Shown here: in pieces, positions 32,873 through 42,547 of the stretch
Position numbering within the stretch: position 1 is the first letter of the stretch
Layout: every line of letters starts with the position of its first letter
Source: Phymatolithon calcareum
Lineage: Eukaryota; Rhodophyta; Florideophyceae; Hapalidiales
Reading direction: 5' to 3'
Length of the DNA: 64,000 nucleotides
NCBI GenBank assembly: GCA_977006965.1
Contig: OZ345354.1
Location: forward strand, 2,170,001 to 2,234,000
Made by a program: the position numbers and the translations under genes
The notes under the pieces: model-generated
Told to the model about the DNA's origin: nothing
The model's input: the letters and a program-made list of their open reading frames with translations, nothing else
Database searches by the model: none

Positions 32873-33092
32873 GTTTCTTTCTTTCTTTCTTTTATTGCGG
32901 GATTTATCAGAGCTGGTAAACAACTCCACATCCTTACGGCTCCAGTAGACTTAACAGATACGAGTGGTACTTGATGTCACAACAGCTGCCCAAGCTGCAC
33001 AATGTGCAGACCTTGGGGAAGCTTAACATCTATATCGCTACATAGCCAATCTTCAGTCGCCGTCCTTCAAAGGGATGCCCCGGGTTGGAAAC
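32873..33092 (-). repeat. (AGAA)n-tailed retroposon, copy A
   Basis: On the minus strand this runs from GTTTCCAACCCGGGGCATCC to a tail of AATAAAAGAAAGAAAGAAAC. Most of its length matches 59590-59806, including AGATGTTAAGCT and CAAGTACCACTCGTATCTGT. Shared body plus a simple-sequence tail fits a SINE or the 3' end of a LINE. It sits inside the gypsy element, so it inserted later. The 5' boundary may extend toward 33310. Confidence 0.75.
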
Positions 33093-33388
33093 CATTTAGG
33101 ACGCTCACGGTAGCTAGTCATCTCGCTGCCTTCTTTCATCTTCTTCTGTCTTCTCTCCCAGCTTCCTTGAGCGTTGCGGCACACCACTCAGGGCGGAATC
33201 CATGTACTACCATACTACCAGAAGGTGATAGTCTTCTCCCATGGGGAGGCCGGATCACAGCTCTTGCAAGTTCAAAAAAACCCTGCACTGTAGCGGGGAA
33301 AAATTCCTGACTGAGCTCTTGGTTCCTATCTGTGACGCACAGGTGAACGGGCCGGACCGGTATGATAGCCGGCCTGTATCAAATCCGC

Positions 33389-34717
33389 TTAAATTCGCAA
33401 GATTTTCTCGAAATCTTGCAACGGCGGGCTTGGGTCTGGCATTTCAAGTGTGGCAAGTTCTCGATTCGCCAAGTCCCTGGAGTGCGCGTTCACGATCGCG
33501 TCCGCCATTTCCGGCGGGATTACCGTCGGAAGGAGCGCTTTGTGCAGCTTTATCGCTGCGGCCACTTGCGCCGGCGCGGGCGCCCGCGCCCGCGCCGGAA
33601 ACTTGTCTTTTTTCGTTTGTGGTCCGTTCGGTCCGGTCAAACCCTTCTCCGTCTTTGTTTCAATTCGGGCCCCGGTTTCCATTAACGTGGCATAAAGGTC
33701 CGGAGGCATCAGATTGATATCTGATCACACATCTGCGCATATCATTCTTGTCTGCACTCCCCCAAATCTTTCCCTGGTGAGTGCGGTATTGTTTGGATAT
33801 GCGTCGCTTGTTTGGCTCGACACTTTCTTAGCGCCATTCTGGTTCTTTTTCTTCTTGTGTTCCTCCAATAGCCGTTTCTCTCATCTTCCTCGCAATCTTC
33901 GCAGTCGCTTAGAAAGTGCTTTTTTCCTTCGGTCTTACATGGAGGATAAAGACGTACTGGAATCCATTTCTTTGGTTTCGTGTCCACTTGGGATCCAGAT
34001 GTTTGTGTCTTCTTCGGTGTTGATAGTGTACCCTTAGGGTGCATACCTTCTGCCCCTTGCGATATCTCAGCTTCCTTGCACAATAAATTGATATAGGCTC
34101 TGAGGTCCTCCTTCAATCCTTGCTGGTATTCGAGCTGCCTCTCCATTCTTCTTCAAATTTGTGGGGAATACCATATACTGCATGAGGACTATGGTTTTCT
34201 TCAGATTGATTTGCTTGAAGTTCGGGTACCCAGCTTCTTCTAATCTTGAGAAGAAATCTGTAGCAAACTTCAGAATGCTTGCCTCCGTTTGTACGACGTG
34301 CATTGGCATTCGAAGACTGTGTAGAACCTTCTCTATGATTTCCGGGTGCACCAGTTCGTCTTCATTTTTCTTCACCAAACCTTCAATAAACTTTTCAATA
34401 TCGTTCGATGTCATTGCTTCAGCTGTCTTAGCTCTTGATATGCCATTGAACTTCCCTAGGAAGAACATGGACTCGAGAAGGCTCCTGTCGATTGACACCT
34501 TGCAAGATGACACGATCATCGACGGGACTTCCTTCTTCTTCTCGTTGACCTCATCTTCGTACCGTTTTCTCTCCTTCACGAACGTCGTCACAACTCTTGG
34601 GTCGAGACTTTGTAATATCGGGTGACTAACGGGTTGGAATAGCGCGGCGGTTGGTTGCCGATCGGTAGGTTGTGCCGACGAAAGACTTCCACTTCCCATG
34701 GTTCGATGGTCATCCAT
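33389..34717 (-). pseudogene. gypsy gag-like region
   Basis: From 34717 (MDDHRTMGSGSL) a helical gag-like frame includes VSHPILQSLDPRVVTTFVKE, LGKFNGISRAKTAEAM and FATDFFSRLEEAGY. Near 34150 the frame shifts to MERQLEYQQGLKEDLRAYIN and reaches a Cys-rich site PPCKTEGKKHFLSDCEDC, like the atypical zinc knuckle of algal/oomycete gypsy gag. A Pro/Ala-rich linker follows (33709-33389). Confidence 0.6.
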
Positions 34718-34852
34718 TTCCAAATCAAACTTGAACAATCTTCGTCTTAGCACGCAGACATTCTCCTGCAAGAAAGAGATTTCTGTAATCATTGGGAGTG
34801 AAAAGATAAGGTTGGGTTTATCGTGAAAAAGGGTGATCTCTCTGTGATGCAA

Positions 34853-35545
34853 TGCCTCAGTCTAAGATGCGATCAGGATCGCCGCTTAAATAGGGCGGGG
34901 GCGAGCAATTGCACACCCTGTAAAAAAGAGGGCAATAACCAACGCTAGACTAATAATCGCAAGGGGCCGTTATATAATCACTGAGTCTCAGTGATGAAGG
35001 GGGAGTAATATTTCCTCTGGCAGCCAGAGGAAATATTACTCCCCCTTCACATTGAGAGGGAGCAAACAACTCAAGTTCATTTAGAATAATTCGGCACTAA
35101 ATGATGTTGTGCAAGAGTGCCGGCGGATCGTCACAAGGCCTCATCGAACCGGTGTCTTTAATTTGCATTCCAATCCACTGCTCTTCACCTATATTTTTAT
35201 TCATTAACGTGGATCTATGGGGCAGAACAGTTGCTTCGGGTGGAATTGTCTAATGACGAGCCGCAGGCAGAGAAGAAGCGTGCTTATAGAAAAAAAATAA
35301 AAGGCACTGCTTGCCATAGGGGAATAAGCATTCATTATTATGGGGCAAAGATGATGTCAACGACATATTTGACTAGTTTCTACTATTTGACCGCCAGGAA
35401 GTATCAGAAATAATTTGAATAGGTGGAGTTATTCGAATTATTCCTTCACAATGCATAAATTACTTTGACGCGGTCCTCTGGAAGAGTTAGTTATTTTTCG
35501 CTCATGTGGAAGAAGCAATTTATTCTCTGCGACGGAAAGCCGAAT
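34853..35545. other. AT-rich intergenic with perfect palindrome
   Basis: No gene supported. Holds the fold-back at 34995-35049. Confidence 0.4.
34995..35049. repeat. perfect 26-bp-arm fold-back
   Basis: 34995-35020 (TGAAGGGGGAGTAATATTTC then CTCTGG) pairs without mismatch with 35024-35049 around a CAG loop. It lies close to the gag side of the chromovirus relic. Confidence 0.85.
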
Positions 35546-35803
35546 CTGCGGGTGCGTAGAACATACCCTATCAAATACTTATTCATAATTTAATAATGAA
35601 TTCTTTCATTCATTTTGCCTTTTCCCCTAATGGGTCTAGCAGCGATTCGAGGGTCTGAGTTTTTTCCACTCTATTCTATTGTTAGCGAGCTGGACTGCGG
35701 TTTGGACGTCTAGGCTAGGTAGGTCACCAAAGATTGATTCAGGTGTTGGTCTGACGCTAATAATGAATAAGTATTTGACAGGGTATGCTCTACGCACCCG
35801 CAG
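35546..35803. mobile_element. MITE-like element with 45-bp terminal inverted repeats
   Basis: 35546-35590 (CTGCGGGTGCGTAGAACATA then CCCTATCAAATACTTATTC and on) matches the reverse complement of 35759-35803 with about three to four mismatches in 45. The 168-bp interior has no gene. No target-site duplication is visible. It lies ~100 bp beyond the stop of the NAD kinase gene. Confidence 0.75.
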
Positions 35804-35909
35804 CAAACAACGGAAGAAGTTCTGTACAAGAGATTTATAAGCCCAACTATTCTAGAAAATCCCAATATTTCTTTCAAATTCGAGCCCCAATCGACTGATA
35901 TCCCCCCGG

Positions 35910-37940
35910 TCAACTGTTCAGGTCATTCCGGGAAGTCAAATCAGAAGTTATTGTATTTTCCCCTTCGGCACCTTGCTCATAAGCACCAGGCATAATGTCG
36001 CCGCTCAACACAGATGATTCATCGAGTACGTGGTGCTCATCTCCGTAGAGTTCTACGACATCGTCCTTTTCCGGAAGCGGTTTTTGTCTTGCTCTGCTGT
36101 TGAAGTTAAACGCGCGGTCCAATGACTGAAACCAGTCTCCCGTATGGTCTGTCTTGTTCACGGTAGGCACAGGATACATATTCATCTGTACAAGCAAACC
36201 ATCACCCCGCCTTAACTGCTGTCTGAATTTCCCGTCAAATGAGGCCCATGCATGTGACCTGGCGTCCTGCGCAATATCAATTCTAATTTTGGCAGCATCG
36301 GGGAAAACGATCGGCCGGAACGACAAACTGTGTGGACAAATTGGGGTGAATAAAATAGCTGGTACAGAAGGATGTACCATGGATCCTCCCGCAGACATAG
36401 AGTACGCGGTGGACCCCGTGGGGGTCGACATGATGATTCCATCCGCTTGAACCGTCGTGATATACTTCCCATCGCAAAAGCAGTCCAGATTTGACAAATA
36501 AGGCGAGGCACCACGATCGACCACAACCTCGTTCAGAACGTGAAACTCTTTCTCAGGTCTTCCCTTACGGATAATGCCGCAAGACAATCGCATGCGCAAA
36601 CTTAACCGACAGTCACCGCTAAGCACATGCTCGATTTCCTCCTTAAAATCTCCAAATTTAAAAGGCGTCAAAAAACCCAGACTTCCCATATTGAAACTGA
36701 TCACAGGGGGAACTGCCGTTTCGAACAGAGTTGATACATGCAAAATGAGCCCGTCACCGCCTAGACAAACGACAAAATCAACCTTTTCCACTAGCGCTTC
36801 GGGCGTTGAAAACGTCTCAAGAAACAACCCGTTCGCCAAGGCTTGAGTTTGCACTCGCGGCTCCACAATGACGTTCAAGTTCTTTTCAGTCATCAGGAAG
36901 TTGGCGACTTCCAGAACACTAACCATCAACGCAGGATCCTTTTTCACGAGTAGCAGCACGGTGCTCGGTCGTTCATTCCATACAATCATGACCTGCTCTG
37001 TGGCAGCGCCGCGAAAAGCAATATTACTTCCATCGACGCTTTCCCGTTCGCACATGTATCCATCGCATCGTATGAGGGTAATCGGTGCCTTCGTTGGACC
37101 ATCGCCCCCGACGCGATCAGCACAATTATTTGATATACGCATCGCCGCTCGTGCTGAGGCTGGGGTTCGGCCGTTTAGTGCTGGGTTGCCATTACCATTT
37201 AGAACCTCGATCGGAGCCACGGAACGAGACAACTCAGACACATCCCCATCTCGCAGGGGAAACACTCCCTCTGCGCGCAGTACGGACGAAATGTCGGCGA
37301 GCACGGCGTCCAAGCTGCGGTTAGCGTCGACACGTACGGCGCGAGGGGAGAGAGTGTCGAAAATGTCTGCAGCAAGGCGACCGTACATTGCGAATAGTTT
37401 GGCTGTGTTGCGATCACGGTCCTTTCCAAGCAAGACGAGGCGCTCTAGCACCTCCTGACAGTCTGGTGGCCGGTGTCGCAGATTATAAAGCAAGTCGGTT
37501 TCGGGGTCCAGGCGACGGTATCGTAGTCGACTTTCAAGGGTCTCACGTGGGGCATGCAGCATGATGGCCATCGCGTAAGAAAAACCAGCCGCTTTTAGTG
37601 CGATATCCTGTTCCACGTTTCGAGGAAAGGCGTCTAGAACGAAACCTTTTGAGGTCACGTCCACTTGCCGAAGACGTTCCAATACCATCGGGATTACAAT
37701 GGAGTCCGGTACTGGTTGCTGTTTTTGCATGTAAGGCTCCGCAAGAACACCCCATTCTGTTTCATAGAGCACGTGGACGCGAAGGAGGCTACCGGTTGAG
37801 ATGTGCACAAGCCCATGGGAGTGACTTAGAGCCTCACAGAGAGAGCTCTTACCGCTCCCTGGAGGACCCCAGACGGCAAATCCTGGGGCAGGCAGTGCGG
37901 GAACTGGTGGGATTGACGGTGATGCGGCAGCTGACGTCAT
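35910..37940 (-). CDS. adenylate kinase-NAD kinase fusion
   Basis: 676 residues from ATG at 37940 (MTSAAASPSIPP). The open frame runs back to 38285, and an ATG at 38111 would add a Ser/Arg-rich leader that could be a transit peptide. The N-terminal half is an adenylate-kinase domain: FAVWGPPGSGKSSLCEAL (P-loop), HISTGSLLR, GFVLDAFPRN and a short LID with RRLDPETDLLYNL, like AK7/AK8-type domains. The C-terminal half is an ATP-NAD kinase: VVCLGGDGLILHVSTLF (GGDG motif), FNMGSLGFLTPF, ADGIIMSTPTGSTAYSMSAG (active-site region) and FRPIVFP. The fused product would tie adenylate balance to NADP formation in one chain. The last ~105 codons have a near-identical copy at 58.5 kb. Both domains look intact. 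Confidence 0.9.
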   Translation of the reverse strand: MTSAAASPSIPPVPALPAPGFAVWGPPGSGKSSLCEALSHSHGLVHISTGSLLRVHVLYETEWGVLAEPYMQKQQPVPDSIVIPMVLERLRQVDVTSKGFVLDAFPRNVEQDIALKAAGFSYAMAIMLHAPRETLESRLRYRRLDPETDLLYNLRHRPPDCQEVLERLVLLGKDRDRNTAKLFAMYGRLAADIFDTLSPRAVRVDANRSLDAVLADISSVLRAEGVFPLRDGDVSELSRSVAPIEVLNGNGNPALNGRTPASARAAMRISNNCADRVGGDGPTKAPITLIRCDGYMCERESVDGSNIAFRGAATEQVMIVWNERPSTVLLLVKKDPALMVSVLEVANFLMTEKNLNVIVEPRVQTQALANGLFLETFSTPEALVEKVDFVVCLGGDGLILHVSTLFETAVPPVISFNMGSLGFLTPFKFGDFKEEIEHVLSGDCRLSLRMRLSCGIIRKGRPEKEFHVLNEVVVDRGASPYLSNLDCFCDGKYITTVQADGIIMSTPTGSTAYSMSAGGSMVHPSVPAILFTPICPHSLSFRPIVFPDAAKIRIDIAQDARSHAWASFDGKFRQQLRRGDGLLVQMNMYPVPTVNKTDHTGDWFQSLDRAFNFNSRARQKPLPEKDDVVELYGDEHHVLDESSVLSGDIMPGAYEQGAEGENTITSDLTSRNDLNS

Positions 37941-38337
37941 TCGCACACGCGGTGATTGTCGGCATGTGAAATGGCAGTATGCGTGGTGCCAGGTTTCGCG
38001 CGAGGATACGACGCGGGGACGCTTAAGCTGCAACGCCTGAGATGTGGAAAATGCATGTGGCGGTGCTCTGACATTGTGAGAAGCCTTTGCCTTTCGTTCT
38101 TGAGAGCACATTCTGCTCAAGGCATGTTGACGAATTTGCTCTGGGGACACGAAAAGGTGCTGGAGATCTTTGTCGTACACTTCCTCGATACGTACCTCGA
38201 GAAATATAGTCGCAAATAGTTCGCGGTGGTGAACAGTTCTCAAGCATAATCTCTTCCGCCAATCAAAACTCAGTAACATGAGCACTCGTGCAATTTGTCC
38301 TAAAATTATGATTCTACGTTCCCTGTGTGGGCCAATG

Positions 38338-38377
38338 AATCTGATTCAGTTTAGCGAGGGCTCGACTGAATCAGATT
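38338..38377. repeat. short hairpin upstream of SIM-rich gene
   Basis: AATCTGATTCAG (38338-38349) pairs with CTGAATCAGATT (38366-38377), 16-base loop, in the space between two divergent genes. Confidence 0.55.
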
Positions 38378-38458
38378 GATCTTATTCTTGTTGTCCTGAA
38401 CATTTGAAATCATAATATTTCGCGCCAAAAATACCAAAGCGGAAATGGAAATCACGCA

Positions 38459-40642
38459 TTGAGTCATACCCATAGGATTTATGATACGGCACTCATCGCT
38501 GCAACTGAATTCTGCGGAGGGCCTCGAAACGAAAGCGTTCCTATATCCTGGCATGCCAGCCGGTCGCTCATCTTCTGTGGACAAAGTACCTCTTTCGATA
38601 CGCTGCTATTTTCTGTGGAGCATTATGCGCAAATAGCAATATCGTCGCAATCCCGTGAGAACCGAATGCGATCTTTGCCGAGTCAAAGAATGCGACGAAT
38701 ATCCGCACCCCGCAGCTCGATAACGAACGAGGCTTTCACCAAACTCGAAGCCCTCAGTTGTGCCATGACCCAGGATGACGTAATTAACCTCCCGGACGAG
38801 GAAGACGATGACGATGATTTTGAGCCCACATTCGCCCCGCCCTCAGCGTCAAAACGTCGACCAACATCTGCATCTGGCCTTCGTTCGGATCGTGCATCCA
38901 TGGGCAAGAAATCTTCTGGAAAGAAAATTCGAACTTCGCCCGGCTCCTCAAGCGCATCTCAGCGCAACTTGAACTCATCCATCCCACCGTCGGCTCTGAA
39001 GCGTACTCTTGACTTTGCCGGGGCGAAAGAAACCGGATGTGGGTCTGTGGCTTACGTTTCTGCAGGCGATAACAGCGAGCTGTCTGGAACGGAAGATGAG
39101 GAAGAAACCGTGCAATGGACTGGGCATGTTGCAACAGATACAAAGAGAGCCACGAAGAAGCGTCGTCCGCGTTTGAGCATGGTCTCCATGGTTACGCCGT
39201 CTGTGCAAAAAAGTGCAGGAAAGCGTTCCCGGTCGTCCAATGGCAGAAAAACGTATGCAAGTTTGTTTTCCGATGATGGAGAAAGTGACAGCGATGCTTG
39301 CGATGACGTGCCCATTTCAACTTTGTACAAGATGAAGCGTCTTGGTAAGGCCAACGAGTTCTCTGCGAATGACTTAGTCCGGAAGAACGCCCGAGAAGCT
39401 GGCCGTGAGTCTTTGCGAGAAGGCGCCACAAAAGGGAATGTGCCAACTATTGACATCGTTACACCCGTGAAACAGTCGCGTATCGTGCAAAATGGACCAC
39501 CAGCTGGTGTCATTGAAGTTAAGTCGTCGATTTACCCGCTTCCAGTGATCACTCAAAGTCCGAACCTGCCAAAGCGGAGCGCCGGAAGTACTGTGAAGCG
39601 GCGGCGTGTTCGGAGAATCGTCGAGTCTGACGATGACGACGATGCTTACACCTCAAAAGATCCTGCACCGGTGACACACGTGGTGTACGAACCTCCTCCG
39701 AAGCCCACACCCTCACAGCCCAGTGAATCTGTTCGAAAAATGGTTGAAGCAAAAGGAAGTGCAGCTGGTGTGGAATGGTACCAAGAGCGCTCAATTAATG
39801 ACTTTTCAGACTCTGATTCCGAGCGAAGGAAACCAGTTGTTCGGAAGCCCATTGTTCGGAAGCCCATTGTTGCCACTCGTCCTGTCCATCAGCGCTCCGT
39901 TCGTCGGAGCATTTTCTCCTCGCTAGGCGAGTCGCCGAAATCAGTATCGAAGCCGGTATCGAAAGCAGGTCTTCTTAAACTTCAGACATCTTCCTTCAAG
40001 CCATCGTCTTTCAAGACACCGCCGCGCAGGAGCAACCGTCGCATGGCCAACGTTGAAAGCAGTATGGAGCGTTTCAAGAATAATTTTGTGGTCATTGATT
40101 CCGACAGCGACGACCAAGAACGTAATGGAATTGCCAGGAAGGAAATTATCGAGTTCGTTGCCTCCAGTGATGAAGAAGAGATCGACTTGACGCGGTCTAA
40201 CAGTCCTGATGACTCTAGTGGACGTGGTAATCGTGCTGAAGAGGATGAAAGACCGCCTCCGTTTCGCATTGAGATCCTTTGTAACCCAGGAGAGTCTGTC
40301 ATGCAGATGATGCAGCGCGTGGGCGAAGACGAAGTCATGGAAAAGATTGTACAAGCGCAAAACGATGGACGAGCTATTCTTGGAGCTCAAGAGTTGGGCA
40401 TCAGCAGTGACCCGCCTCCTATGGCTTCCAGCTCTGCAGTGAAGCGACTCCGGGATGCGATGAGTTCTACTAACAAGAAAAAGCGATCAAATTCTTACGA
40501 TCCGGAGAAGGCAATATCTGGCGACTATACCTTCGGCTATAGGGGCAAAGGCAAAGAAAATCAGGGGAAGGGAAAGGGCAAGGGAAAGCGAAAAAACTAC
40601 TGGCGCGGGCGTGGAAGAGGCCGCGGGAGAGGTCGGCGATGA
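38459..40642 (+). CDS. nuclear protein rich in SUMO-interaction-like motifs with RGR tail
   Basis: Up to 727 residues, intronless; ATG at 38765 (MTQDDVINLPDEED) is a likelier start because the preceding ~100 residues look non-coding. I do not recognise the family. Several hydrophobic-acidic clusters match SUMO-interaction motifs: DVINLPDEEDDDDD, RIVESDDDDDA, NFVVIDSDSDDQ, EIIEFVASSDEEEIDLT. Basic patches (KRRRVRR, KKRRPRL) suggest nuclear localisation. A tandem VRKPIVRKPIV occurs mid-protein. The end is GKGKGKGKRKNYWRGRGRGR, an RGG/RG-like nucleic-acid-binding tail. A modest ordered block lies around PPPFRIEILCNPGESVMQMM. It could be a SUMO-dependent scaffold in chromatin or repair; that is inference. 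Confidence 0.7.
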   Translation: MSHTHRIYDTALIAATEFCGGPRNESVPISWHASRSLIFCGQSTSFDTLLFSVEHYAQIAISSQSRENRMRSLPSQRMRRISAPRSSITNEAFTKLEALSCAMTQDDVINLPDEEDDDDDFEPTFAPPSASKRRPTSASGLRSDRASMGKKSSGKKIRTSPGSSSASQRNLNSSIPPSALKRTLDFAGAKETGCGSVAYVSAGDNSELSGTEDEEETVQWTGHVATDTKRATKKRRPRLSMVSMVTPSVQKSAGKRSRSSNGRKTYASLFSDDGESDSDACDDVPISTLYKMKRLGKANEFSANDLVRKNAREAGRESLREGATKGNVPTIDIVTPVKQSRIVQNGPPAGVIEVKSSIYPLPVITQSPNLPKRSAGSTVKRRRVRRIVESDDDDDAYTSKDPAPVTHVVYEPPPKPTPSQPSESVRKMVEAKGSAAGVEWYQERSINDFSDSDSERRKPVVRKPIVRKPIVATRPVHQRSVRRSIFSSLGESPKSVSKPVSKAGLLKLQTSSFKPSSFKTPPRRSNRRMANVESSMERFKNNFVVIDSDSDDQERNGIARKEIIEFVASSDEEEIDLTRSNSPDDSSGRGNRAEEDERPPPFRIEILCNPGESVMQMMQRVGEDEVMEKIVQAQNDGRAILGAQELGISSDPPPMASSSAVKRLRDAMSSTNKKKRSNSYDPEKAISGDYTFGYRGKGKENQGKGKGKGKRKNYWRGRGRGRGRGRR

Positions 40643-41539
40643 GTCAATGGGAATGAAAGTTGTGTTATACAAGGATAGACCTAATGTTGATATTCGTTTT
40701 ATTTACGGATCATTTGCCTTTCTCCAAGTGGATCTAGGGAAAGTTAGAGAGAGCAAGAGATCATTTTTGTGGCGAATCATTGGCATGTTTTTTTCTCTCT
40801 TGCCGCAATGTCTTCAACGATTGGATTCGTTTTTAAGGGAAGGGATAAAAAGGCCCTGCACTCCACGCAAATCAACTCTGCCCTCAGAGGTCTGATTGTG
40901 GATATCACTGCAGGAAGCTTGATACACCTTCCGAGATTAGAAGCAAAGAATGCGGCTACTGACGCAGTCGATCAAACACTCCGGCACTTCGGTTTTGCTC
41001 TCGCAGCGATACGTCTCTGGCCCCGTGCGTATACGCGGCATCAACGGTGAAACGGGTGAAGGGTGAATTGTTCGGCATGCCGATAGCTGTGTCTTTGCCG
41101 AGTCTTAAACAGTTGGCTCATATGGATTTCTACCGTTGGCCTTCTACAGGGGCTCGAACATACAATTCATCCAGTAGCGCGTCTCCTTCCGCCAACGAGG
41201 AGATAGTCACTTGTTCTCAGAGGTCGCCTTGATTTGGGCGTCGACGGCTTTTGCAACCTTCAGAATTTCCTTGCGAATGTCCTTGCGAATCTGCTGCGAT
41301 GCCGACGCGTCGGCATTGCCAGATGTGAGAAACTCTTGTAGAAATTTTCTGGCAGTGGTGTCATCAACCGGCGTTGACGTTTTCACCTTCCATATCGGAT
41401 CCATTGCAGCAGACTTGGTCTACAACTCCACAGCGGCCGTCCACGGCAAAGCTCTTCCTGGGTAGTTTTTGCTGGTCTTTCCTCACCAGGGCCACCTGTC
41501 CTTTGGAATCTGTCTTGTACGTGAATAATAATATTACTA
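40643..41539. other. intergenic, weak small ORFs only
   Basis: A 65-codon minus-strand frame at 41404-41207 (MDPIWKVKTSTPVDDTTARK start, Lys/Ala-rich helix) could be a small protein, but nothing else supports it. Otherwise nothing seen. Confidence 0.3.
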
Positions 41540-42220
41540 GATATGGTGCAAAGCATAATAAAAATATTATTATGCTTTCCACCATATCATACTGCTGCCC
41601 TTGAGAGATCTGGAGTCCTTGTAGATATTTGATCACAGTTGAGCTGGTTATTTCTAAATAACCAGCTCTACTGTGATTAAAAAACGTTGGCAGATATTTT
41701 ATTTTTTTTAATAATGTTGTCAAGTAAAATATATTTTATTGTTTTTTCAATGCTGTCGCATTCTCCAATCCCGGGACTAGACATGCATGCATATATATAT
41801 GCATGCATGACGATATGCATATCGTCATGATCATCATGATGTTAACGTCAATATGCATTCATCCAATGAAATGTTCGGGTTGCTGGAAGGTGGACGTGAC
41901 AACCAAACGACTGGCTGGAATATTTCACTGGATGAGTGCATGTTGACATCATGTCGTGACTGTAGATTGCGAGAAATATCGAAAAAAATTCTCAATCTGC
42001 TGATTCAAATCCGGAGCGTTGCTGTAATCTTACACTAATCTATAGATTTCGACCCGAAAAGTTTTCACAAAGTCTAAAAAAATTCTGATGATACGCATTG
42101 GGTGCCCTGATGATCATTGGCCAGTGCCTTTTTTTGCCACTCCCGCAGTCAAGGAGCGCAAAGAGAAGACTGCAGTCCAACTAGTCTACATACCCATGGG
42201 TATGTAGACTATTTGGACTG
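41540..42220. repeat. cluster of fold-back hairpins
   Basis: Five palindromic structures in under 700 bp: 41540-41560 with 41568-41588 (one mismatch); 41632-41653 with 41656-41677 (one mismatched pair); 41782-41809 (CATGCATGCATATATATATG then CATGCATG) followed by TGACGATATGCATATCGTCA at 41808-41827; a longer imperfect pair 41839-41880 with about 41915-41952; and 42173-42196 with 42197-42220 (CAGTCCAACTAGTCTACATA centred on CCCATGGG, one mismatch). Confidence 0.75.
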
Positions 42221-42377
42221 GCTTATGAGAACACTATGCTCCACCATTATCCACTGTAAGCATGCTCCTAGGTTTGTTTCTGTTGATGTCCTCTTGCTTA
42301 TGGACGTTTGAAGCAAAAACTTCCAACTACCTCCCTCCCCCAGTCCCCCGTCTCCATTACACCGGAGGCAAAGGCCA

Positions 42378-42547
42378 TGGGAAAGATCGTCGTCCGGAAC
42401 GAGCGCAATGACATAGAGAGCGCAAGCACCTTCACTTCCGTCGTTCTCAACTTGCCCTCAGACCCCAATTCTCTTCGGCACTCTGATCCCGTCGCATGGC
42501 ATCACCGTCAGACAGGCCTGCGGACAGGCATGTGGATAGGCGCGTAG
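42378..42547 (+). promoter_or_regulatory. possible upstream ORF overlapping the CLC start
   Basis: ATG at 42378 (MGKIVVRNERNDIESA) opens a 55-codon frame that ends at 42547, past the ATG of the CLC gene (42496) and in another frame. If the transcript begins upstream, this frame would reduce translation of the exchanger. Transcript start unknown. Confidence 0.3.

Larger units (their letters stand above)
31831..34717 (-). mobile_element. degenerate Ty3/gypsy chromovirus, core deleted
   Basis: In order along the minus strand: a gag-like region (34717-33742), a linker (33709-33389), a nested retroposon (33092-32873), an aspartic-protease-side region (32860-32362), then directly an integrase C-terminal region (32354-32031) and a chromodomain (31962-31831). 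The reverse transcriptase, RNase H and integrase catalytic core that normally separate protease from integrase C-terminus are missing at the 32362/32354 junction. Frames are broken in gag and between integrase and chromodomain. I could not find a pair of LTRs, so the outer limits are open. A TATTTAAG-like promoter word on the minus strand near 34885 may be a 5' LTR remnant. Confidence 0.75.

Noticed and set aside
32362-32931. N-terminal residues of the protease-side frame (PAIKERKKETK)
   Set aside because: These are translated from the (AGAA)n tail of the nested retroposon, not from the gypsy element.
40769-41050. Plus-strand frame containing SSTIGFVFKGRDKKAL
   Set aside because: Considered as a small gene after the SIM-rich gene, but no family match and no supporting splice or neighbours.
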